NCBI RefSeq assembly: GCF_003626575.1
Contig: NZ_RBDY01000023.1
Coordinates: forward strand, 1 to 64,000
Direction of reading: 5' to 3'
Source: Streptomyces radicis
GTDB lineage: Bacteria; Actinomycetota; Actinomycetes; Streptomycetales; Streptomycetaceae
Length of the DNA stretch: 64,000 nucleotides
This document shows positions 7,169 to 16,052 of this stretch, piece after piece; position 1 is the first letter of the stretch; each line of letters opens with the position of its first letter. The notes beneath the pieces were generated by a model. That model saw only the letters and a program-made list of their open reading frames with translations. It was not told the DNA's origin and made no database searches. Made by a program: the position numbers and the translations under genes.

Positions 7169-9100
7169 GTGAAGACCCCCTCATCGCCCGGCACGTCCCC
7201 GTCGGAGCACCTCCTCTTCGGCGGCCCCCTCCTCTACGACACCGGCTGGAGCAGCCACGACGGCGCCTTCACCCGGCTCAGCCTGTGGTCGATGGTCCGC
7301 ACGCTGCCCCCGCTCGTCCTCACCACCGTCCGCCTCGCGCGCGACGCCGACCGGGCCGCGCTGCGCCTGGTCGCCGCCGCGGAGATCGGCCGCGGCGTCG
7401 TCCAGGCCGTCGGCCTGGTCGCGGTCAACGCCGTGCTCGCCGCCGTGCTCGCCGACGGCGGCGCGGCCGACCGGCTGCGCGAGGCGCTGCCGTCGCTCGT
7501 GCTCGTCGCGGTCGCCGCGGTGCTCGGCGCGCTGCTCGCCGCCGCCTCCACCTATGGCTCGGGGCGCCTCGAGCCCAAGGTCGAACGGGTCGCCACCGAG
7601 CGGTACTTGGCGCGTGCCTCGCGCGTGGAGCTGGCGGCGATCGAGGACGACCAGTTCCACCGGCTGCTCGACACCGCCCAGTACGGCGCGACCGCCGCGC
7701 GCCGCATGATCGACTACTGCACGCGCGTCATCAACGCCCTGCTCTCCCTGGTCGCCGCCGCGAGCGTGCTGACCGTGCTGCACCCCGTGCTGCTGCCGCT
7801 GCTCGCCCTGATGACCGTCCCGCGCATGTGGGGAACGCTGGTCACCACCCGCCGCCGCTACCAGAGCTTCCGCACCTGGGTGCAGCACTCGCGCGCCGGG
7901 CGGGTCCTCAGCTCCGAGCTGACCGCCACCGAGACGGCGTCCGAGATCCGCGTCCACCAGGTGGGCCCGTTCCTGCTCAAGCACTTCCGCAACATGTCCG
8001 CCAGCTCGGAGGCCGAGCAGACCCGCCTGGCCCGCCTCGACGCCCGCACCGGTCTGTGGGCCGCCGCGTGGACGGGGCTCGCGGGCGCGGCCACCTATCT
8101 CACCCTGGGCGCGCTCGCCTGGAGCGGCACGATGGCGATGTCGGTCGCGGGCACCGCCGTGCTCGCCATCCGCACCGGGTCGTCGAGCCTGAGCGGCATG
8201 GTGCAGGCGATCAACAACCTGTACGACGAGAGCCTGTTCGTCGGCGACCTCGACCGGCTGTGCGTGCAGGCCGCCGACTGGGCCATCCCGACCGGCGGTC
8301 GGCCCGTTCCGCCGCGCCCGCGCCGCATCACGTTCGAGCGGGTCACCTTCCGCTACCCCGGCACCGACCCGGACGCGCCCCCCGCGCTCGCCGACGTCTC
8401 GCTCACCATCCCGACCGGGCGGATCACCGCGCTGGTCGGGGAGAACGGCTCGGGCAAGTCCACCCTGGTCAAGCTGCTCGCCGGGCTCTACCTCCCGGAG
8501 GGCGGGCGCGTCAGCTGGGACGGCGTTCCCACGTGCCAGGCCGACCGGCACCAGGTGTTCGCGCGCATCGCCATGGTCGCCCAGGACTTCAACCGCTGGC
8601 GCTTCACCGCCCGCGTCAACGTGGCCATCGGCGACCCCAACGCCCCCATCGACGACGACCGCCTGCACGCCGCGGCCCAGCAGGCGGGCGCCGACGCGGT
8701 GATCAAGGACCTCCCGCGCGGCTGGGACACCCTGCTGGCCCGCGGCTACCAGGGCGGCCACCAGCTCAGCGGCGGCCAGTGGCAGCGGCTCGGCATCGCC
8801 CGCGCCCACTACCGCGGCGCCCCCGTCCTCATCGTCGACGAGCCCACCGCGGCCCTCGACGCCCGCGAGGAGCAGCGGGTGTTCGACCAGATCCGCGAGC
8901 TGGCCGAGGGCGGGCAGACCGTCATCCTCATCACCCACCGCATGGCGTCCGTGCGCCACGCCGACCTCGTCCATGTGCTCGACCGGGGCCACCTCGTCGA
9001 ATCGGGCACGCCACGCGAGCTGTTGGAGCTGCCCGAGGGCCACTTCCGCGAGCTGTACGAGATCCAGGCCGCCCAGTTCGACCGCATGGCGGGTCGTTAG
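7169..9100 (+). CDS. ABC exporter half-transporter with complete ATP-binding domain
   Basis: The 643-residue protein has an N-terminal membrane domain (about 40-370, several hydrophobic helices) and a C-terminal nucleotide-binding domain. Walker A (GENGSGKST), Q-loop (AQDFNRW), signature (LSGGQWQR), Walker B (VLIVDEPTAALD) and H-loop (LITHRM) are all intact. It can work as a homodimeric exporter in the cytoplasmic membrane; the substrate is unknown. The GTG start at 7169 follows GAGG at 7160-7163 and begins 17 bases after the PKS remnant, so the two are probably co-transcribed. It differs from the following pair, which have damaged ATPase motifs. Confidence 0.85.
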   Translation: MKTPSSPGTSPSEHLLFGGPLLYDTGWSSHDGAFTRLSLWSMVRTLPPLVLTTVRLARDADRAALRLVAAAEIGRGVVQAVGLVAVNAVLAAVLADGGAADRLREALPSLVLVAVAAVLGALLAAASTYGSGRLEPKVERVATERYLARASRVELAAIEDDQFHRLLDTAQYGATAARRMIDYCTRVINALLSLVAAASVLTVLHPVLLPLLALMTVPRMWGTLVTTRRRYQSFRTWVQHSRAGRVLSSELTATETASEIRVHQVGPFLLKHFRNMSASSEAEQTRLARLDARTGLWAAAWTGLAGAATYLTLGALAWSGTMAMSVAGTAVLAIRTGSSSLSGMVQAINNLYDESLFVGDLDRLCVQAADWAIPTGGRPVPPRPRRITFERVTFRYPGTDPDAPPALADVSLTIPTGRITALVGENGSGKSTLVKLLAGLYLPEGGRVSWDGVPTCQADRHQVFARIAMVAQDFNRWRFTARVNVAIGDPNAPIDDDRLHAAAQQAGADAVIKDLPRGWDTLLARGYQGGHQLSGGQWQRLGIARAHYRGAPVLIVDEPTAALDAREEQRVFDQIRELAEGGQTVILITHRMASVRHADLVHVLDRGHLVESGTPRELLELPEGHFRELYEIQAAQFDRMAGR

Positions 9101-9104
9101 GCTT

Positions 9105-9128
9105 CCCCTCCGAGGCGCAGCGGAGGGG
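9105..9128 (+). promoter_or_regulatory. Intercistronic hairpin masking a ribosome binding site
   Basis: CCCCTCCG at 9105-9112 pairs perfectly with CGGAGGGG at 9121-9128 around an 8-base loop. The right arm contains the only good Shine-Dalgarno sequence for the ATG at 9141. Folding would therefore hide it and could uncouple or throttle translation of the downstream ABC gene. A weak intercistronic terminator is the alternative. Confidence 0.55.
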
Positions 9129-9140
9129 GGCCCGGTCCTG

Positions 9141-10673
9141 ATGACGGCGGAGGAGACCCCCGACCGCCGCGGCCCCGCCCGTTATCTGTGGTGGCTGGTG
9201 ACCAGCCAGCCGCGCCGCGTCGCCGCGGGGGCCACGCTCGGCACCGTCTGGATGCTGTGCCTGGCCCTGCCGCCCTGGCTGCTGTCGCGCGCCATCGACG
9301 AGGGCCTCGAACGCGGCGACGGAACGGCCCTGGCCGGGTGGGCCGCCGCGCTGCTCGCCACCGGGGCGCTCAACGCCTGGCTGGCCATCGCCCGCCACCG
9401 CACGATGACCCGGGTGCGGATGGACGCGGCGTTCCGCACCGCGCGCGCCGTCGTTGAGCACGCCACGCGACTCGGCGCGGCGCTGCCACGGCGGGTCACC
9501 GCGGGCGAGGTCGTCACGATCGGGATGGGCGATGTGTTCGCGCTGGCCAACGCGTTGACCATCACCGGGCCAGGCGTGGGCTCCGTGCTGTCGTATCTCG
9601 CCGTCGCCGCCCTGCTGTTGTCGATCTCCCCCGCGATCGCGGCCGTCGTGCTGCTCGGCGTTCCGCTGCTCGTGGTGCTCGTCGGGCCGCTGCTCGGGCG
9701 CCTCCAGGGCGCGGAGACCGACTACCGCGAGCGGCAGAGCGGGCTGGCCGCGCGCGTCGTCGACATCGTCGGCGGGCTGCGGGTGCTGAGCGGGCTCGGC
9801 GGCAAGGACGCCTGGGCCGAACGCCATCGGCGCGAGTCGGACGCGCTGCGCGGCGAGGGGTACCGGGTCGGCGCGGTCACCAGCTGGATCCAGGCGCTGG
9901 CCACCGGGCTGCCCACGCTGTTCCTCGCGGTGGTCACCTGGCTGGCCGCCCGCATGGCCGCGGAGGGGACGCTGAGCGTCGGCGAACTCGTCGCGGTCTA
10001 CGGCTATGTGGCGTTGGTCGCCGAACGCCCCAGGGACGCGGCGGCCGTTGTCGACCGGCTCGGGCGGTTCACGGACTCGGCGGCCCTGTGGGGCGGCACA
10101 CCCCTGGCGGAGATCGACCCGCCGCGTATAAGGGAGCGGATCCTGGTCGCGGATCACGACGCCGCGCTGTTCGCCGGGCCGCTGCGCGAGGTGATAGCGG
10201 GCCGCGCCGCCGCCGAAGGTCCCGTCGCCGAGGCCGTGCGCGCCGCCCTGGCCCAGGACGTCGTCCGCGCCCTGCCCGCCGGGCTCGACTCGCCCGTCGA
10301 CGCGGGGGGCCGCGACCTCTCCGGCGGCCAGCGCCAACGCGTCCGGCTCGCACGGGCGTTGGCCGCGGACCCCGAGGTGCTGCTGGCCGTCGAGCCCACC
10401 TCGGCCGTGGACGCCCACACCGAGGCGGCCATCGCCGCCCGGCTGCGCGAGGCGCGCGCGGGCCGGGCCACCGTCGTGGCCACGACGTCGCCGCTGCTGC
10501 TCGACCGCGCCGACACCGTGCACTATCTGCGGGCGGGCCGGGTCGTCGCGTCGGGCCGCCATCGCGACCTGCTCGCCCACCAGCCGGGCTACCGGCGCCT
10601 GATCTCCCGCGGTGAGGACGGCGAGGACGACGGGAACGGGAACGGCGGGAACGGGAACGGGGCGCCGTCGTGA
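9141..10673 (+). CDS. ABC exporter half-transporter lacking Walker A (degenerate ATPase)
   Basis: This 510-residue protein has a normal membrane domain (about 15-320), but its nucleotide-binding domain begins in the middle. After RFTDSAALW the chain goes directly to PLAEIDPPRIRERILVADHD, so the first strands and the Walker A loop are missing. Walker B reads LLAVEPTSAVD without its Asp, and the H-loop His is replaced (TTSPLLL). The signature LSGGQRQR is perfect. It is about 75 residues shorter than related half-transporters. It overlaps the next gene by four bases (GTGA) and most likely forms a heterodimer with it. The C terminus is a short Gly-Asn repeat. Confidence 0.82.
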   Translation: MTAEETPDRRGPARYLWWLVTSQPRRVAAGATLGTVWMLCLALPPWLLSRAIDEGLERGDGTALAGWAAALLATGALNAWLAIARHRTMTRVRMDAAFRTARAVVEHATRLGAALPRRVTAGEVVTIGMGDVFALANALTITGPGVGSVLSYLAVAALLLSISPAIAAVVLLGVPLLVVLVGPLLGRLQGAETDYRERQSGLAARVVDIVGGLRVLSGLGGKDAWAERHRRESDALRGEGYRVGAVTSWIQALATGLPTLFLAVVTWLAARMAAEGTLSVGELVAVYGYVALVAERPRDAAAVVDRLGRFTDSAALWGGTPLAEIDPPRIRERILVADHDAALFAGPLREVIAGRAAAEGPVAEAVRAALAQDVVRALPAGLDSPVDAGGRDLSGGQRQRVRLARALAADPEVLLAVEPTSAVDAHTEAAIAARLREARAGRATVVATTSPLLLDRADTVHYLRAGRVVASGRHRDLLAHQPGYRRLISRGEDGEDDGNGNGGNGNGAPS

Positions 10674-12415
10674 CCGAGCGCCCGCTGCCCGTCGCCGAGC
10701 GCCCCGCCGTCCGCCGCGCCGCAGCCCGGCTGATCCGCGCGGACCGGGGCGCGTTCACCGCGATGCTGCTGCTCAACGCGCTGGCCGCCGCCGCGGGCCT
10801 GGTCGGCCCCTGGCTCCTCGGCCGCGTCATCGACGAGGTCAGGGCGGGCGCGGGGCCCGACACCGTGGACCGACTCGCCCTGGCCATCGTGGTGTTCGCG
10901 CTGGCGCAGCTGCTGCTGACGCGCTGGGCGCGGCTGGTCGGCCACCGCTTCGGCGAGCGCACCCTGGCCCGGATCAGGGAGGGCTTCGTCGAACGCGCCC
11001 TGGCGCTGCCGCCCGCCACCGTCGAGCGCGCGGGCACGGGCGATCTCACCACGCGCGGCACCACCGATGTCGCGGCGGTCGGCACCGCGCTGCGCGACGC
11101 CGCGCCCGAGGTGCTGATCGCCGCGCTCCAGGCGCTGTTCGTCTTCGGCGCGGTCTTCGCCATCGACCCGCTGCTCGGCCTGTGCGGGCTCACCGGGCTG
11201 GCCGGGCTGTCGTTCGCCGTGCGCTGGTATCTGCGCCGCGCCCGCGCCGCCTATCTGGCCGAGGGCGCCGCCAACGCCGCGCTGGCGGATCTGCTCGCGA
11301 CCACCGCCCAAGGGGCCCGCACCGTCGAGGCGTTCGGGCTGCGCGAGGGGCGCCTGGCCGCGAGCCGCGCGGCGATCGCCGAGTGCCGCCGCACCCGCGT
11401 CCGCACGCTGTTCCTGCGCAGCGTCCTGTTCCCGTCGCTCGATGTCTCCCACACCGTCCCCGTGGTCGCGGTGCTGCTGGTCGGCGGCGCCCTGCTCGAC
11501 GACGGGCGGCTGACGCTCGGGGCCGTGGTGGCCGCCGCGCTCTATCTGCGGCAGCTCGCCCAGCCGTTGGACACCCTCATGATGTGGCTGGAGCAACTCC
11601 AGTCGAGCGGCGCCTCGTTCGCCCGGGTCGAGGGGCTGGCCGGGGCGGTGCGCGCGCCCGGGCACCCGGCGCCCGAGCCCGCGGGCGACCGGATCGAGGT
11701 CAGCGGCGTCCACTACGCCTACCCCGGCGGCGACGATGTGCTGCGCGGCGTGGACCTGACCGTGCGGCCCGGCGAACGGCTCGCCGTCGTCGGCCCTTCG
11801 GGCGCGGGCAAGACCACCCTGAGCAGGCTGCTCGCCGGCGTCGAAGCGCCGCACGCCGGGTCGGTGACGGCCGGGGGCGTTGCCCTCGCCGACCTCGACC
11901 CCGAACGGCTGCGGCGGCAGGTCGTGTTGGTCACCCAGGAGCACCATGTCTTCCTCGGCACCGTCCGCGACAACCTCCTGCTCGCCGCGCCCTCCGCCGC
12001 CGATGACGAGCTGACCGCGGCGCTCGCGGCCGTCGGCGCCGACTGGGCGGGCGAGCTGCCCCGGGGCCTCGACACCCCGCTCGGCCCGGAAGGCCACCGC
12101 CCCGACGCCGCCCAGGCCCAGCAACTCGCCCTCGCCCGTGTGGTGTTGGCCGACCCGCACACCGTGGTCCTCGACGAGGCCACCGCGATGCTCGACCCGC
12201 GAACCGCCCGCCACACCGAACGCGCGCTGGCCGCCGTGCTGCGCGGCAGGACCGTCATCGCCATCGCCCACCGCCTGCACACCGCGCACGACGCCGACCG
12301 GGTGGCGCTGATGGCCGAGGGGCGCCTCATGGAGATCGGCACCCACGACGAGTTGGTGTCCCTCGGCGGCGCCTACGCGGCGCTGTGGCGCTCCTGGCAC
12401 GGCGACCGCCCGTGA
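10670..12415 (+). CDS. ABC exporter half-transporter with degenerate signature motif
   Basis: The 581-residue partner of the preceding gene has a membrane domain (about 15-310) and a full-length nucleotide-binding domain. Walker A (GPSGAGKTT), Q-loop (VTQEHH), Walker B (TVVLDEATAMLD) and H-loop (IAHRLHT) are intact. The signature reads PDAAQAQQ instead of LSGGQ. Its defects mirror those of its neighbour: the heterodimer would have one complete ATP site, built from these Walker motifs and the neighbour's LSGGQ, and no second site. It starts with GTG inside the neighbour's stop codon, ensuring co-translation. The cargo is unknown. Confidence 0.84.
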   Translation: MTERPLPVAERPAVRRAAARLIRADRGAFTAMLLLNALAAAAGLVGPWLLGRVIDEVRAGAGPDTVDRLALAIVVFALAQLLLTRWARLVGHRFGERTLARIREGFVERALALPPATVERAGTGDLTTRGTTDVAAVGTALRDAAPEVLIAALQALFVFGAVFAIDPLLGLCGLTGLAGLSFAVRWYLRRARAAYLAEGAANAALADLLATTAQGARTVEAFGLREGRLAASRAAIAECRRTRVRTLFLRSVLFPSLDVSHTVPVVAVLLVGGALLDDGRLTLGAVVAAALYLRQLAQPLDTLMMWLEQLQSSGASFARVEGLAGAVRAPGHPAPEPAGDRIEVSGVHYAYPGGDDVLRGVDLTVRPGERLAVVGPSGAGKTTLSRLLAGVEAPHAGSVTAGGVALADLDPERLRRQVVLVTQEHHVFLGTVRDNLLLAAPSAADDELTAALAAVGADWAGELPRGLDTPLGPEGHRPDAAQAQQLALARVVLADPHTVVLDEATAMLDPRTARHTERALAAVLRGRTVIAIAHRLHTAHDADRVALMAEGRLMEIGTHDELVSLGGAYAALWRSWHGDRP

Positions 12416-12533
12416 GCCGTTGCCCGCCATCCTCGCCGACCGCCGCCGCACGCCGCCAACGCTTTCGGCGCCCACCGTCGCGCCTCCCGTCGCGCATACC
12501 GTCCCGCCCGCCGTCTCGTATGCCGGGTGGGCG
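12416..12533. other. Start of the intergenic region before the ssuDE operon
   Basis: No gene is seen between the end of the ABC operon and the promoter of the cysteine leader peptide. No clear terminator hairpin could be picked out. Confidence 0.4.
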
Positions 12534-12562
12534 TTGACGCCCCTGCGGCGCCGTGCTTGCAT
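12534..12562 (+). promoter_or_regulatory. Candidate leaderless promoter for the ssuDE leader peptide
   Basis: TTGACG (12534-12539) and TTGCAT (12557-12562) are 17 bases apart. The last base of the -10 box lies seven bases before the leader ATG, so transcription may start at the start codon. The promoter of the facing ssuA operon has the same geometry. Inferred from spacing only. Confidence 0.5.
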
Positions 12563-12568
12563 CGAAGC

Positions 12569-12646
12569 ATGCCTGGTGCACGGAATCTGACCCGCCGCCG
12601 CTGCGTGGACCTCCTCCGCGTCGCCGCCGCGATCTGTTGCGCCTGA
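12569..12646 (+). CDS. Cysteine leader peptide upstream of ssuDE
   Basis: This 25-codon frame encodes a basic peptide with TRRRCVDLLRVAAAICCA at its end. It holds three cysteines, two of them adjacent just before the stop. It belongs to the actinobacterial leader-peptide type (RRR-x-VD-x-x-RV-x-x-AIC) that precedes sulfur and cysteine genes; in mycobacteria such polycysteine frames act as cysteine-responsive attenuators. There is no Shine-Dalgarno sequence and the promoter spacing suggests leaderless translation. About 220 bases separate it from ssuD, leaving room for attenuation. Too short for ordinary gene callers. Confidence 0.78.
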   Translation: MPGARNLTRRRCVDLLRVAAAICCA

Positions 12647-12865
12647 CCTCACCCCTGCCGCCCGTCCCCTGACGGGCCCCGCGCCGCGCGCCGTCCCCCC
12701 GCGCGCACCGTGTCCGCGCGCCGTCTCCCCCGGTCGCCCCGCGTCGCCGCCCGTGTGGCGCCGCCCTCTCCCTGCTCCCGCTGTTCGAGCGCGTCCCAGC
12801 CCCCGTTCCTCCCCGGGCACGACGTCCGACTCGCCGCGCTCCGTGGCGTTCACGAACGGAGAACC
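12647..12865 (+). promoter_or_regulatory. Untranslated leader between the cysteine peptide and ssuD
   Basis: These 219 bases are C-rich and G-poor on the mRNA strand (long runs of CCCC with CGC), a composition compatible with Rho loading when the leader peptide ribosome does not shield it. The ssuD ribosome site GGAG lies at 12858-12861. No stable hairpin was recognised. The role is inferred. Confidence 0.4.
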
Positions 12866-14002
12866 ATGTCCCTCACCTTCCACTGGTTCCTGCCCACCAA
12901 CGGAGACAGCCGCCACGTCGTCGGCGGCGGCCACGGGGCCGCGGTCACGGCGGCCGGCGGCCACCATCGGCCACCCACCGTCGCCTACCTCGGGCAGATC
13001 GCCCGCGCCGCCGAGCAGGTGGGCTTCTCCGGCGTGCTCACCCCCACCGGGGCCTGGTGCGAGGACGCCTGGCTGACCACCGCGATGATCAGTCAGCACA
13101 CCGAACGCCTCAAGTTCCTCGTGGCGTTCCGCCCCGGGCTGCTCTCCCCCACCTTCGCCGCGCAGATGGCCTCCACCTACCAGCGGCAGACCGGCGGGCG
13201 GCTGCTGCTCAACGTGGTGACCGGCGGCGAGAGCCGCGAGCAGCGCGCCTACGGCGACTTCCTCGACAAGGACACACGCTACGCCCGCACCGGCGAGTTC
13301 CTGCACATCGTCCGCGCCCTGTGGCGCGGCGAGACCGTCGACCTCGCGGGCGAGCACCTGCGGGTCGAGGGCGCGGCCCTCACCCGGCTGCCTGAGCCCG
13401 CGCCCGCCGTCTACTTCGGCGGCTCGTCGCCCGCCGCGCTCCGCGTGGCCGCCCGCCACGCCGACGTCTATCTGACGTGGGGCGAGCCGCCCGCGCAGGT
13501 CGCGGAGAAGATCGGCGCGGTGCGGCGCCTGGCCGAAGAGGCGGGCCGCGCGCCGCGGTTCGGCATCCGGCTGCACGTCATCAACCGCGACACGTCCCAG
13601 GAGGCATGGGCCGAGGCGGCGCGGCTGCTCGAAGGGCTCGACCCCGAGACGATCAAGGCCGCCCAGGAACGTCTTGGCGCGAGCGAGTCCGAGGGGCAAC
13701 GCCGCATGCTGGCCCTGCACGGCGGCAGCAGGGACGCCCTGGAGATCCACCCCGGCCTGTGGGCGGGCATCGGCCTGGTCCGCGGCGGCGCGGGCACCGC
13801 CCTGGTCGGCAGCCACGCGGAGGTGGCCGACCTCATCTCCGAGTACCAGGCCCTGGGCATCGAGGAGTTCGTCCTCTCCGGCTATCCGCACCTGGAGGCG
13901 GCGTACTGGTTCGGGGAGGGCGTTCTGCCGCTGCTCGCCGAACGCGGTCAGTGGGTCCCCCCGGCCGATGTCGCCACCCGCCCGCAGCTGGTCCCGGCCT
14001 GA
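12866..14002 (+). CDS. ssuD: FMNH2-dependent alkanesulfonate monooxygenase
   Basis: The 378-residue protein has the length and motifs of SsuD, which splits C1-substituted alkanesulfonates into an aldehyde and sulfite with reduced FMN and oxygen. MSLTFHWFLPTNGDSRHVVG, GFSGVLTPTGAWCEDAWL, FLVAFRPG and NVVTGGESREQRAYG follow the luciferase-like TIM-barrel family order. RBS GGAG sits five bases before the ATG. It precedes its flavin reductase and is preceded by a cysteine leader peptide, so expression is probably raised when cysteine is scarce. The transporter for its substrates is encoded by the facing operon. Confidence 0.93.
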   Translation: MSLTFHWFLPTNGDSRHVVGGGHGAAVTAAGGHHRPPTVAYLGQIARAAEQVGFSGVLTPTGAWCEDAWLTTAMISQHTERLKFLVAFRPGLLSPTFAAQMASTYQRQTGGRLLLNVVTGGESREQRAYGDFLDKDTRYARTGEFLHIVRALWRGETVDLAGEHLRVEGAALTRLPEPAPAVYFGGSSPAALRVAARHADVYLTWGEPPAQVAEKIGAVRRLAEEAGRAPRFGIRLHVINRDTSQEAWAEAARLLEGLDPETIKAAQERLGASESEGQRRMLALHGGSRDALEIHPGLWAGIGLVRGGAGTALVGSHAEVADLISEYQALGIEEFVLSGYPHLEAAYWFGEGVLPLLAERGQWVPPADVATRPQLVPA

Positions 14003-14058
14003 TCCGCCGCCCCCGCCCCCACGCCGCCCCGTTCCGCCGAACAACTCCGAGGTGTCCC

Positions 14059-14616
14059 ATGGCCCTTGTCCTGTCCATCTCCGGCAGCCCGTCCCCGACC
14101 TCACGCACCGCGCGCCTGCTGCGCCACCTCGACGCGAAGCTCGCCGCGCGCGGGCACGACGTCAAGCCGCTCGATGTGCGGAGCCTGCCCTCGGGCGCCC
14201 TGACCGGCGCCGATGTCTCCCACCCGGCCATCGTCGACGTGGCCCGGCTGATAGACAGCGCCGACGGCGTGGTCATCGGCACGCCCGTCTACAAGGCGGC
14301 CTACTCCGGGCTGCTGAAGTCGCTGCTCGACCTGCTGCCGCAGTTCGCGCTTGCCGACAAGACGGTCCTGCCGCTGGCCACGGGCGGCACCAACGCCCAT
14401 GTGCTGGCCATCGACTACGCGCTGCGGCCCGTGCTCTCCTCCATGGGCGCCTCCCACATCACCCAGGGGTGGTTCGTGCTCGACCGCCACATCACGGTGG
14501 AGCAGGACGGCGCGGTGACCGTGGACCCGGCCGCGGCCGGGCCCCTCGACCAGGTCCTCGAACAGTTCTCGGCCGCCCTCGACCGCGCGGCACTGATCGC
14601 CACACCGGCCGCCTGA
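14059..14616 (+). CDS. ssuE: NAD(P)H-dependent FMN reductase for SsuD
   Basis: The 185-residue flavodoxin-like protein has the FMN-binding signature ISGSPSPTSRTARLL near the N terminus and GTPVYKAAYSGLLKSLLDLL in the middle, as in SsuE. It supplies reduced FMN to the monooxygenase encoded 56 bases upstream. GAGGTG at 14049-14054 is the ribosome site. Length equals the family norm. The gene ends the operon just before a strong terminator hairpin. Confidence 0.92.
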   Translation: MALVLSISGSPSPTSRTARLLRHLDAKLAARGHDVKPLDVRSLPSGALTGADVSHPAIVDVARLIDSADGVVIGTPVYKAAYSGLLKSLLDLLPQFALADKTVLPLATGGTNAHVLAIDYALRPVLSSMGASHITQGWFVLDRHITVEQDGAVTVDPAAAGPLDQVLEQFSAALDRAALIATPAA

Positions 14617-14622
14617 CCACAC

Positions 14623-14651
14623 GTGGCGGGGGCCCACCGGACCCCCGCCAC
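14623..14651. terminator. Terminator between the two convergent sulfur operons
   Basis: GTGGCGGGGG (14623-14632) and CCCCCGCCAC (14642-14651) form a perfect 10-bp stem with a 9-base loop, seven bases after the ssuE stop and facing the end of the minus-strand operon. Confidence 0.85.
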
Positions 14652-14708
14652 GAACGACACCGCCCGCCGACGACCTTGAGCCCGCCGACGGCCGGGAGGG
14701 GGCCCGCC

Positions 14709-16052
14709 TCAGGTGTCGTGCTGGCTTCCCGCGGGGGAGAACGTGCTGCGGGGGCGTGGCAGGCCGTAGTGGTCGCGCAGGGTCGTGCCCGTGTACGCGG
14801 TGCGGAACAGGCCGCGTCGGCGCAGGATCGGGACCACGTGGTCGGCGAACAGGTCGAAGCCGCCGGTCAGCCACGGGGGCATGACGTTGAAGCCGTCCGC
14901 CGCGCCGTTCTCGAACCACTCCTGGATCTGGTCGGCGACCTGCTCGGGCGTGCCGGTGACCACGCGGTGGCCTCGGGCGCCCGCGAGCTTGTGCAACAGC
15001 TGCCGCACGGTGGGCTGTTCGCGTTCGACGATGCCGAGGATGACATGGAAGCGGCTGCCGTTGCCGCGCTCGCCCTCCCGCTCGACCAGCTCGAGCGGTA
15101 CCGGGCCGTCCAACTGCTCCTGGGTGAGGTCGAGTCCGAGGACGCGCCGCAGCATCGCCAGGCTGTACTCGGGCTGCGTCAGCTCGTTGAACTCGTCGTG
15201 CAGCGCCCTCGCCTCGGCCTCGGTCGAGCCGATGAACGGGCTGATGCCCGGCAGGATCAGCACCTGGTCGGGGTCGCGGCCCGCGGCGGCGACCCGCTTC
15301 TTGAGGTCGGCGTAGAAGTCCTGCCCGTCGGCGAGGGTCTGGTGCGCGGTGAACACCGCCTCCGCGTACCGGGCGGCGAACCCCCGCCCGTCCTCGGACG
15401 AGCCCGCCTGCACATAGACGGGCCTGCCCTGCGGTGAACGAGGCAGGTTCAACGGGCCATGCACCGAGAGATGGCGCCCGGTGTGCTCGATCGGGTGGAT
15501 CAGATCGGTGTCGGCGAAGAGCCCCGAGGCCTGGTCCGCCACCAGCGCCTCGTCCTCCCAGCTGTCCCAGAGGCGGGTCACCACCTCCAGGAACTCCCGC
15601 GCGCGGTCGTACCGTTCGGCGTGCACCGGGTGGGCGTCGAGGCCGAAGTTGCGGGCGGCCTGCGGGGCGCCTGTCGTGACGATGTTCCAGCCCGCGCGGC
15701 CATGGCTGATGTGGTCGAGGGACGCGAGGAGCCGGGCCAGGTTGTAGGGCTCGCTGTAGGTGGTGGAGGCGGTGGCGATCAACCCGATGCGGGACGTGGC
15801 GGTGGCCAGCGCCGAGAGCCAGGTCAGGGGTTCGAGGCGGAACCGGCTCGCGTAGCGCACGTTGTCGGCGAGCGCGGGCCCGTCGGCGAAGAAGACGCCG
15901 TCGAACGTCACCTGCTCGGCCCTGACGGCCAGGTCACGGTAGTAGTCGATGTCGAGCAGCCGCTCGGGCGCGGACCCGCGGTAGCGCCAGGCGGCCTCGT
16001 GGTGGCCGCCCGGGTAGATGAAGAGGTTCAGCCGGAGCTGCCGGCGGCTCAT
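14709..16052 (-). CDS. NtaA/SnaA/DszA-family flavin-dependent monooxygenase
   Basis: The 447-residue protein is a large member of the luciferase-like monooxygenases that includes nitrilotriacetate, dibenzothiophene-sulfone and dimethylsulfide oxygenases. Marks are LNLFIYPGGHHEAAWR, FDGVFFADG, TASTTYSEPYNLARLLASLD, GRAGWNIVTT and PVYVQAGSSEDGR. It needs reduced flavin, probably from SsuE. The start overlaps the stop of ssuB by four bases (ATGA), making it the last gene of the ssuA-C-B transcript. That context argues for an organosulfur substrate; which one cannot be told from sequence. Confidence 0.85.
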   Translation of the reverse strand: MSRRQLRLNLFIYPGGHHEAAWRYRGSAPERLLDIDYYRDLAVRAEQVTFDGVFFADGPALADNVRYASRFRLEPLTWLSALATATSRIGLIATASTTYSEPYNLARLLASLDHISHGRAGWNIVTTGAPQAARNFGLDAHPVHAERYDRAREFLEVVTRLWDSWEDEALVADQASGLFADTDLIHPIEHTGRHLSVHGPLNLPRSPQGRPVYVQAGSSEDGRGFAARYAEAVFTAHQTLADGQDFYADLKKRVAAAGRDPDQVLILPGISPFIGSTEAEARALHDEFNELTQPEYSLAMLRRVLGLDLTQEQLDGPVPLELVEREGERGNGSRFHVILGIVEREQPTVRQLLHKLAGARGHRVVTGTPEQVADQIQEWFENGAADGFNVMPPWLTGGFDLFADHVVPILRRRGLFRTAYTGTTLRDHYGLPRPRSTFSPAGSQHDT

